48,963 nt of DNA from an uncultured Lachnospiraceae bacterium (lineage in GTDB: Bacteria > Bacillota > Clostridia > Lachnospirales > Lachnospiraceae): the NCBI GenBank assembly GCA_910588885.1, contig CAJUSQ010000007.1, forward strand, positions 1 through 48,963, given 5' to 3'. Every line of letters starts with the position of its first letter. Positions within the stretch are counted from its first letter, which is position 1. Positions 42,516 to 48,963 of the stretch are shown in pieces. The notes below the pieces were generated by a model that ran no database searches, was not told where the DNA came from, and saw only the letters and a program-made list of their open reading frames with translations. The position numbers and the translations under genes were made by a program.

Positions 42516-44225
42516 TTATTCCACGTTCTCATCTGCCAACAGGAACTGGCCAACCAATTCGTCCAGGGTAACGGCCTGGGCAGACAGTTCTTCGCTGGTC
42601 GCCGAGGATTCCTCTGCCGCTGCGGAATTGTTCTGTACCACCTCTGAAATCTGATTCACGCCCTGTTCGGCCTGACGCATGGTTACGGTCTGGTCACCCA
42701 TCATTACGCTTAAGCTCTTGGAAACATCCGCAATCTGCTTAATTCCGTCTACCACGATCTGAATGGATTCGGATGCGTTCTCCACTGCATGGTTGCCTTC
42801 TTCAATCTCCCGCAGGGAGCCTTCGATTAATTCCCTGGTATCCACTGCCGCCTTGGCGCTCTGTTCTGCCAGCTGGCGGATCTGATCTGCAACCACCGCA
42901 AAGCCGCGGCCCGCTTCTCCTGCCCTTGCCGCTTCAATGGAAGCATTCAGAGACAGCAGGTTCGTCTGAGACGCAATGGATTCGATTTCGGAAATGATAT
43001 TCCCGATCTTCATGGATGTCTCGTTGATCTTGCCCATGGCAGCCACCATGGTATTCATCTCGGCACGGCTGTTATCTGCTTCATCCGCATACTTCCTGGC
43101 CTGCTCATAAGATTCCTCCGCCTGCTCGGCGCTTCTCTCCATCGTCTCCGCAATACTCATAATCGTCGCCTGCAGCTCTTCTACGGCGCCGGCCTGCTCC
43201 GTTGCACCTTCTGCCAGATGCTGTGCGGATTCTGCCAGATTGGATGATCCGGCGGATACCTGGTCTGACGCTTCTCCGATGGACCGCAGTGTTCCGGTCA
43301 TCTGATTCTTCAAGCCCCGCATGGCATCTACCAGTTTGGAGAAATCTCCCGTATATTCATCAATAATCTCGGACTGTACCCGATAGTTGCCGTTGGACAT
43401 CTCGCCCATAATAAAGCCGATATCGTTAATAATTATATTCAGCTTCCCGGCCATCTCCGTAGCTTCCTTCACCATGTCCGCCACTTCGTCTTCCGCATCG
43501 TGTTCCGGAAAATCAGAAGAAAGATCTCCCGCCGAAAACTCCCGCAGCCGCGCTCCCAGGGCCGCCATCGGCTTGGAAATCCCAATTGCAATGGTTTTCC
43601 CCATCTTCAGCGATACTACCATGGAAATGATAATCACCGCAATAATTACAGCCGCCAGAATCCAGGTTAAAATATTCAACGTAGTGGCAAGGCCGTTTCC
43701 TTCCGTCACCTTCACCTGCAGAAGGCTGTCCAGCTTGGTATAAATGCTGGTATACCGGTCGGCAAGCTGGCTCAGGGCAATTTCCTGTGCCTGCACGCAA
43801 AGCTCCCGGTCCGTAGTGGCGCCCAGATCCATAATCTCGCTATCTATCTTCCAATACTCCTCCAGCTCTACTTTCAGCTCCTCGTAAGTCTCCCTGCCTT
43901 CCTCCGATACAATCGTACGTTCTATCTGTGCAAAATACTCCTCAAACAGAACCTTCCCTTCTTCATGCTGCTTTACCACAGTAGCAATGGCATCCGCATC
44001 GTCATAGCCGATGGCTACCCGCAGGGATGACCTTGCATCCGCAAATTCAAACATGGCCTTCCCAATATCCCCTTGGGCAAAACCATAATTCTTTAATGCG
44101 TAGGAATACCGATTGGATATTACAAATACCGCAATCAATCCTACTACCGCTGCAACTGCTGTAATAATTGAAACCAGACGAAATGACTTTACAAGCCTTT
44201 TCTCAATTCTTTCATTATTGAACAT
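42516..44225 (-). CDS. Methyl-accepting chemotaxis protein
   Basis: 569-residue membrane receptor. TM1 ~18-37, an extracytoplasmic ~145-residue helical sensor (four-helix-bundle type), TM2 ~185-206, a HAMP domain, and a cytoplasmic signalling domain with methylation helices and the conserved tip (IASQTNLLSLNASIEAARAG, then GRGFAVVADQIRQLAEQS). The ATG at 44225 follows GGAGGAG. No che or flagellar genes are nearby. Its place beside a ribose-type importer suggests, but does not prove, sensing of the same ligand. Confidence 0.92.
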   Translation of the reverse strand: MFNNERIEKRLVKSFRLVSIITAVAAVVGLIAVFVISNRYSYALKNYGFAQGDIGKAMFEFADARSSLRVAIGYDDADAIATVVKQHEEGKVLFEEYFAQIERTIVSEEGRETYEELKVELEEYWKIDSEIMDLGATTDRELCVQAQEIALSQLADRYTSIYTKLDSLLQVKVTEGNGLATTLNILTWILAAVIIAVIIISMVVSLKMGKTIAIGISKPMAALGARLREFSAGDLSSDFPEHDAEDEVADMVKEATEMAGKLNIIINDIGFIMGEMSNGNYRVQSEIIDEYTGDFSKLVDAMRGLKNQMTGTLRSIGEASDQVSAGSSNLAESAQHLAEGATEQAGAVEELQATIMSIAETMERSAEQAEESYEQARKYADEADNSRAEMNTMVAAMGKINETSMKIGNIISEIESIASQTNLLSLNASIEAARAGEAGRGFAVVADQIRQLAEQSAKAAVDTRELIEGSLREIEEGNHAVENASESIQIVVDGIKQIADVSKSLSVMMGDQTVTMRQAEQGVNQISEVVQNNSAAAEESSATSEELSAQAVTLDELVGQFLLADENVE

Positions 44226-44359
44226 TGATTTTCTCCTCCTCCATCTATCCTGTTTCAATATACTGGTACCCTAATCCATGGAATTGGTACATCAATCAAT
44301 TGCTGTTCCTTCCTTACAGCTCGTGTATCACTCTATTTCTTAAGATTACCGGCATGTCT

Positions 44360-44388
44360 ATTATACTACTTTTCATCCGGCAACACAA
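44360..44388 (-). promoter_or_regulatory. Chemoreceptor promoter
   Basis: Minus-strand TTGTGT (44383-44388), 17-bp spacer, TATAAT (44360-44365), about 135 bp before the ATG. No sigma-28-type motility promoter was recognised. Confidence 0.6.
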
Positions 44389-44440
44389 CATTTTTTCCCT
44401 TTTTTTGTAATGTTTTGGAAGTATAGAACGACTGTTTACC

Positions 44441-44453
44441 GGGGCTTTGCCCC
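44441..44453. terminator. Short GC hairpin after the second importer operon
   Basis: GGGGC-TTT-GCCCC, 36 bp past the permease stop, without a T-run. Weak terminator candidate. Confidence 0.35.
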
Positions 44454-44489
44454 TGTATAATATACCGTTTTCTCACTTTTCCGTTCCTT

Positions 44490-45452
44490 CTATACCGCCT
44501 TGCGCCGCCCGAACATATCCACTGCCACCACAATCACCAGGACAGCTCCGATCACGATATTCTGCACTGAGGAGGTCACCCCCATAATATTCAGGCCCGT
44601 ACTGATCACACAGATTACAAAGGCCCCTACCAGGGTTTTTGCAATATTCCCCTCTCCGCCGGAAAGGCTGGTTCCGCCGATGGCCGCTGCCGCAATGGCC
44701 AGGATGTTATACCCTCCGTCCGCCAGGTTGGGGCTGCCGGTCCGAAGCCTTGAGGCCAGTACCAGTCCGGCAGCAGCAGCAGCCAGCCCGTTTAAGGTAA
44801 AAATCAGAATCGTATAAAGCTCTACATTCACTCCCGAAAGAAGCGCCGTCTTTTCATTGCTGCCGATGGCATACGTATAACGCCCCATCTTCGTATGCTT
44901 CATAATATAAAAGCAAACCGCAAAAAAGAAAAGGGCCACCAGAAACTGGGTGGGAATGATCCCGATGGTTTTTGCACCCCAGAGGGTAAAAGAAAACAAC
45001 ACCCCCTCCTGCTCCTTAATCCCGATGGAGGTTTCATGAGTCAAAACCAGGGCAAGCCCGCTGGCCGCATACATCATGCCGGCCGTCATAATGAAAAAGG
45101 GAACCCGCAGCTTTGCAATGAAAAAACCGTTTAAAAATCCGCAGACCAGCCCCGTCAAAAGCCCGATGGCCGAAGCCGCCAGGGGCCGCATGCCTCCCTG
45201 CATGCAAAGGGCCGCCACACAGCCGGCCAGGGCGGCCACGGAACCGATGGAAAGGTCTATTTTCCCGCTGATCATGACAAATGTCATCCCGCAGCCAAAC
45301 AGGGCATATACCGCGGCCGTACGCAGGATATTCGTCAGGTTTCCGACAGAAAAAAAACCTTGGCCCGTAATCGAAAAAAATATCACCAGTACCACCAGGA
45401 TCAGGTAGGTACCGTATTTATCATAAATTATTTTCCCTTTCGAAACTTTCAT
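44490..45452 (-). CDS. Ribose-type ABC transporter, permease
   Basis: 320 residues, RbsC-like. GQGFFSVGNLTNILRTAAVY, MISGKIDLSIGSVAAL, GLVCGFLNGFFIAK, YTYAIGSNEKTALLSGV and GGTSLSGGEGNIAKTL match the family and the paralog at 28700-29659. The ATG at 45452 has AAGGAG 7 nt upstream. Last gene of the SBP-ATPase-permease operon, 11 bp after the ATPase. Confidence 0.92.
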   Translation of the reverse strand: MKVSKGKIIYDKYGTYLILVVLVIFFSITGQGFFSVGNLTNILRTAAVYALFGCGMTFVMISGKIDLSIGSVAALAGCVAALCMQGGMRPLAASAIGLLTGLVCGFLNGFFIAKLRVPFFIMTAGMMYAASGLALVLTHETSIGIKEQEGVLFSFTLWGAKTIGIIPTQFLVALFFFAVCFYIMKHTKMGRYTYAIGSNEKTALLSGVNVELYTILIFTLNGLAAAAAGLVLASRLRTGSPNLADGGYNILAIAAAAIGGTSLSGGEGNIAKTLVGAFVICVISTGLNIMGVTSSVQNIVIGAVLVIVVAVDMFGRRKAV

Positions 45453-45463
45453 TGTCGATCTCC

Positions 45464-46966
45464 TTAAATATTCAGCATCAGCTTCAGCATTTTTTCCTTC
45501 AGATTCTCTTCCGAATCCCGGAATTCCCCGGCTTTTCTGCCCTCCCGCATCACCAGGATACGGCTGCACAGGCCGATCAGCTCCTCTTCCTCCGAAGAAA
45601 TAATAAGGATGCCGATGTTCTGCTTCACCAGCTCCTGTATGATCCGGTAAAAATCTGCCCGAGCCCCAACATCCACGCCCCGGGTAGGCTCATCCAGCAG
45701 CAGTAGGCCCGGCTTGATCATCAGCCATTTTCCCAGACAGACCTTCTGCTGATTTCCGCCGCTTAAATTTTCAATCCGCTGGTTCATGCTGCCGGCTTTG
45801 ATTTTCAGCTCCCGGATCTTTTCCTGTACCGCCTCTGCCTCTTCCCTGCCCCGGATATGGAATCCCCGGCCCAGCCGGTGCAGATTGGCCAAACTCATGT
45901 TCTCCCGAATGGAACGGACTGCCAGAATCCCTTCCGCCTTCCGGTCCTCACTGACATAACCGATACCCTGCCGCACCGCATCTGCCGGGTTCTTCACCCG
46001 AAGCGGTTTTCCTCTATAAAAAAACTCACCCTCATCCGGCCTGAAACAACCGAAAATGGTTTTGGCAATTTCCGTCCTTCCGGACCCTGCCAGCCCGGCA
46101 AAGCCCAGAATTTCCCCTTCTTTCAGCGTAAAGCTCACGTCTTCGTATTTTCCCCTGCAGCTGACATGCCGCGCTTCCAGAATCACCGCTCCCTCCCGGT
46201 GATGTTTTTCCGGAAACTGATTGGTATTCTCCGAGCCAACAATCCCCGCCAGCAGCCGCTTGTGATCCACCCGGCCGATTTCATCGGAAAATACCTTTTT
46301 CCCGTCCCTTAAAAGGGTAATGCGGTCGCACATCTGATAAACCTCGGACATCCGGTGGGTGATATAGATCATCCCCACCTTCTTTTTCTTCAATCTCCGC
46401 ATCAGTGCAAACAAACGTTCTGTCTCCTGTAAGGTCAGGGAAGAGGTCGGTTCGTCAAAAATAATCACATTGGAATTCAGGTTCAACGCCCGGGTAATCT
46501 CTATCATTTGCTGGGATGCCACGGACAGCTCCCCTGCCCTGGCATCCAGATCAAATTCCACCCCTACTTCCGCCATGACCTCCATGGCCCGCCGGCGCAT
46601 GGCCTTCCAGTCATAGATTCCGCCATGGGAAATTTCATTGGCGATAAAGATATTTTCCAGTACGCTTAAATGGGGCAGGATATTCAGTTCCTGAAATACC
46701 ATGGCGATCCCGTCCTGCTGTGCGTCCCGTACGGTCCCTTTTAAATGGATGTGCCGGTCATTGTGCCAGATCTCTCCCCGGTCCGGCAGATATACTCCGG
46801 CCAGCACCTTCATCAGTGTGGATTTCCCGGCCCCGTTTGCTCCCATTAAAGCATGGATCTCTCCGGCCCTAAGGTCAAAGGACACATCCTCCAGCACACC
46901 GAACCCGCCGAAGGATTTGCAGATATGCTCCATCCGCAGGATCTCTTTCCCCGCTTCCTGTCTCAT
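45464..46966 (-). CDS. Ribose-type ABC transporter, double ATPase
   Basis: 500 residues with two complete nucleotide-binding domains. Domain 1: GANGAGKSTLMKVLAG, LSVASQQMIEITRAL, VIIFDEPTSSL, YITHRMSEVY. Domain 2: LAGSGRTEIAKTIFG, LSGGNQQKVCLGKWL, LLLLDEPTRGVDVGA, IISSEEEELIGL. It serves as the intact reference for the deletion in the paralog at 26014. Its ATG overlaps the binding-protein stop (ATGA). Confidence 0.93.
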   Translation of the reverse strand: MRQEAGKEILRMEHICKSFGGFGVLEDVSFDLRAGEIHALMGANGAGKSTLMKVLAGVYLPDRGEIWHNDRHIHLKGTVRDAQQDGIAMVFQELNILPHLSVLENIFIANEISHGGIYDWKAMRRRAMEVMAEVGVEFDLDARAGELSVASQQMIEITRALNLNSNVIIFDEPTSSLTLQETERLFALMRRLKKKKVGMIYITHRMSEVYQMCDRITLLRDGKKVFSDEIGRVDHKRLLAGIVGSENTNQFPEKHHREGAVILEARHVSCRGKYEDVSFTLKEGEILGFAGLAGSGRTEIAKTIFGCFRPDEGEFFYRGKPLRVKNPADAVRQGIGYVSEDRKAEGILAVRSIRENMSLANLHRLGRGFHIRGREEAEAVQEKIRELKIKAGSMNQRIENLSGGNQQKVCLGKWLMIKPGLLLLDEPTRGVDVGARADFYRIIQELVKQNIGILIISSEEEELIGLCSRILVMREGRKAGEFRDSEENLKEKMLKLMLNI

Positions 46967-48156
46967 AAAGCCTCACCCATTTTTACAAACTCCTTCATAT
47001 AATCCGAAACGTCCCCGATCTCACCGCCCATCTGCCAGTTGGACAATTCCTCCCCATGGGGCAGGTAGTCTTCTACATTTTCACCGGTAATTATGGTATC
47101 CGGCGTAAATGTTTCCTCCGGCACCTCCTTGCCCCGGATCAGATCATACGCCTGCAGTACCGCATAGTAGCCCTGAAGGATGGACCAGTCGTATGCGGAA
47201 GCGTACATTTTCCCTTCCTGGATGGACTGGAGTGCAATATAATTGCCGTCAATGCCTGCCACCAACACACCGTCTTCCCCTACCGGAATCTTATTTTCTT
47301 CCAAAGCCGTAATTGCGCCTACCGCCATCAGGTCATTGCAGCAAAGGACTGCCTGGATCCCCTTATTTCCCTGTAAAATGTCGGACATGGTGGAAGCCGC
47401 CTTATCCTGGTCATATTCTGCGCTCTGGGACTGTACCAGCTCAATGCCTTCATATTCCTCAATCGCCCGTTCAAAGCCCGCCGTCCGTTCCTGGGAGGAG
47501 CTGGCCGCATCCACGCCCCGGAGGATTACCACGTTTCCCTGGCCGCCAAGTTTATCGAACACTTGTTTTGCCATTCTATAGGCCATTTCCGTATGATCTA
47601 CTCCGATATAATTCGGCAGATACTCCTTCCCCTCATCTCCCCATTGGTTGGTAATGGTTGTATCAACGGTCACAAAGGGAATTCCTGCGCTGTGGGCCGC
47701 ATCCACCGCCGCACTTACGCCGTCGGAATCATTGGCCGTGAGAATCAGGGCATCTGCTCCTGAAGAAATCATATTTTCACATTTCGTAATCTGTCCGTCC
47801 ACGTCGGACTCGGTAGCGGTATTGTCTACCTTTACCTTAATTCCCAGCTCCTTTCCGGCCAGCATCGCGCCGTATGCAATATCCTGGAAATGAGCGTTGG
47901 TGGCAGTCTTTACCACAATTCCGATTGTCACGTCCTCTTTGGCCGTTTCCTCCCCGGCCCCCTGCTCTTTCGCTCCTTCGCTGCTTTCCCCGTTCTCCTC
48001 TTCGTTCCCTCCGGCCTCCTCTCCGCTGCCTGCTGCCGTTTCGTTCCCGGACGCTGTCTCACTGTCCTTTGTCCCGGTTCCTCCGCAGGCCGCCAGGCTA
48101 AAAGCCATTGTACCAATCAGTGCGGCAGTGATCCATTTCATAAATTTCTGTTTCAT
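46963..48156 (-). CDS. Ribose-type ABC transporter, substrate-binding lipoprotein
   Basis: 397 residues. Signal peptide with lipobox SLAACGG, a Gly/Glu/Ser linker (~25-70) and a type 1 sugar-binding domain (IGIVVKTATNAHFQDIAYG, SSGADALILTANDSDG, IPFVTVDTTI, GIDGNYIALQSIQEG). The ATG at 48156 follows AAGGAGG. First gene of the operon; ligand unknown. A TCCAAA-TCCC-TTTGGA hairpin (48231-48246) lies in its leader. Confidence 0.91.
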   Translation of the reverse strand: MKQKFMKWITAALIGTMAFSLAACGGTGTKDSETASGNETAAGSGEEAGGNEEENGESSEGAKEQGAGEETAKEDVTIGIVVKTATNAHFQDIAYGAMLAGKELGIKVKVDNTATESDVDGQITKCENMISSGADALILTANDSDGVSAAVDAAHSAGIPFVTVDTTITNQWGDEGKEYLPNYIGVDHTEMAYRMAKQVFDKLGGQGNVVILRGVDAASSSQERTAGFERAIEEYEGIELVQSQSAEYDQDKAASTMSDILQGNKGIQAVLCCNDLMAVGAITALEENKIPVGEDGVLVAGIDGNYIALQSIQEGKMYASAYDWSILQGYYAVLQAYDLIRGKEVPEETFTPDTIITGENVEDYLPHGEELSNWQMGGEIGDVSDYMKEFVKMGEAL

Positions 48157-48270
48157 AGTGTTCCTCCTTATTCCGGCCCTTTCTCTTCCGGCCTCTGAGT
48201 CTGAATGTTTCCCTATGTGTTCCGCAGCCGTCCAAATCCCTTTGGACAATTGCTGTTTCTTACTGATAAA

Positions 48271-48279
48271 AGTATAACA
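48271..48279 (-). promoter_or_regulatory. Extended -10 promoter of the second importer operon
   Basis: Minus-strand TGTTATACT (extended -10, TATACT at 48271-48276) with a poor -35 region, about 115 bp before the ATG. The hairpin at 48231-48246 falls in the early transcript and could be an operator. Between 48280 and 48395 only a small CCGGC-CGAAA-GCCGG hairpin (about 48362-48376) was seen. Confidence 0.5.
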
Positions 48280-48395
48280 AATCTTTTCCCGGCCAGTTAT
48301 TCCGCCGCAGGAATCAATCATGTATAAATGAAATCAGTGTATCCCAAAGGTATGCGTGTTTCCGGCCGAAAGCCGGATGCCTGGTCAAAATTCAA

Positions 48396-48423
48396 TTGTA
48401 AAATCTCCAAAACATGCTATAAT
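48396..48423 (+). promoter_or_regulatory. Promoter of the partial binding-protein gene
   Basis: TTGTAA (48396-48401), 16-bp spacer, TATAAT (48418-48423), about 105 bp before the ATG. Confidence 0.65.
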
Positions 48424-48528
48424 AATAGAAAAAAGTCCCTTTTCGAGACGGGAAAATTTATGCTGACATTTAAACAGCCAGCAGAACGTTTTTTATTATC
48501 AACACATCATTGTTTTACGGAGGAAATC

Positions 48529-48963
48529 ATGAAGCGAAAATTTTATATCTGCATTCCGGCCTTGATTTTGGCCGTATTATTGTCCGGGTGCCGCAAAGAA
48601 AGTCCCGCTCCTTTGCAGGAAGCACAACCCCCTGATTCTGATACGGTCAATCTGACTGTTTGGGGCGGGGAAGAGGATGAAGCGCTGCTTACCCAGATCA
48701 TCGAAGAATTTCAGGCAGAATATCAGGGACAGGCCGATTTTCAGATCACCTATATGCCCCAAAGTGAAAGCAACTGTACCAATGCACTGATGGGGGATTT
48801 GGAGCAGGGGGCAGATGTATTCGCCTTTGCAGACGACCAGCTGAATACCCTGGTAGCCGCCGGGGCTTTGGACCCCATTGAAAATCCCGATGAAATCCGG
48901 GCTGCCAACCTGCCGGAAGCCGTCCTTGCGGCTTCCGTGAACGACACCCTGTACGCGCTGCCC
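48529..48963 (+). CDS. Extracellular solute-binding lipoprotein, family 1 (cut by the window end)
   Basis: The first 145 residues are visible. Signal peptide with lipobox LLSGCRK (Cys20), then VNLTVWGGEEDEALLTQIIE, typical of maltose-type binding proteins, with ADVFAFADDQLNTLVAAGAL further on. GGAGG is 5 nt before the ATG. Membrane components are presumably to the right, outside the window. Probably carbohydrate uptake; ligand unknown. Confidence 0.85.
   Translation, partial: MKRKFYICIPALILAVLLSGCRKESPAPLQEAQPPDSDTVNLTVWGGEEDEALLTQIIEEFQAEYQGQADFQITYMPQSESNCTNALMGDLEQGADVFAFADDQLNTLVAAGALDPIENPDEIRAANLPEAVLAASVNDTLYALP

Overview
The window looks like chromosomal DNA of an anaerobic Gram-positive Clostridium-type bacterium, most likely a Lachnospiraceae relative. 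This is inferred from GC near 50 percent, strong GGAGG ribosome sites, TTGACA/TATAAT promoters, lipoprotein-type binding proteins, a SpoIID-like sporulation gene and protein sequences typical of gut Clostridia. No rRNA, tRNA or CRISPR array was found. Most genes lie on the minus strand.

Layout. 1-4.9 kb: xylose catabolism (xylA-xylB behind a consensus promoter and a perfect xylO palindrome), the ROK repressor xylR, a truncated acetyltransferase and a possible 36-residue peptide. 4.9-11.6 kb: an HD hydrolase and a complete oligopeptide importer operon, oppB-C-D-F-A. 11.7-15 kb: a compact accessory patch with a large serine recombinase, two small divergent genes, and a SpoIID-like sporulation gene whose 3' part is missing exactly where the recombinase begins. 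15-19.8 kb: branched-chain amino acid synthesis (ilvB-ilvN, ilvE) and an AEC carrier. 19.8-24.6 kb: folA, a nucleoside phosphorylase, a HAD phosphatase, a truncated HD protein, and an AraC regulator divergent from an MFS transporter. 24.7-30.9 kb: a LacI-controlled ribose-type ABC importer with a UroD-family methyltransferase-like enzyme. 31-32.4 kb: a small membrane protein and a PepSY lipoprotein. 32.5-41.3 kb: an eight-gene molybdenum operon (moeA-like, moaA, MOSC-Mog fusion, modABC, MobA-MobB fusion, moeA) behind a roughly 340-nt structured leader with an intrinsic terminator. 41.4-44.4 kb: a MerR regulator and a chemoreceptor. 44.5-48.2 kb: a second ribose-type ABC importer. 48.5 kb to the end: the start of another solute-binding lipoprotein.

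How genes work together. Xylose is isomerised and phosphorylated under XylR control. The opp operon and two ribose-type importers bring in peptides and sugar-like solutes; the chemoreceptor beside the second importer could sense the same ligand. The Mo operon couples molybdate uptake to several cofactor steps, but moaC, moaD, moaE and any molybdoenzyme must be elsewhere.

The most unusual points are the recombinase-truncated sporulation gene, the candidate riboswitch/attenuator of the Mo operon, tandem repeats at the stop codons of three unrelated genes, an in-frame deletion in one ABC ATPase, and the UroD-like enzyme tied to an importer.
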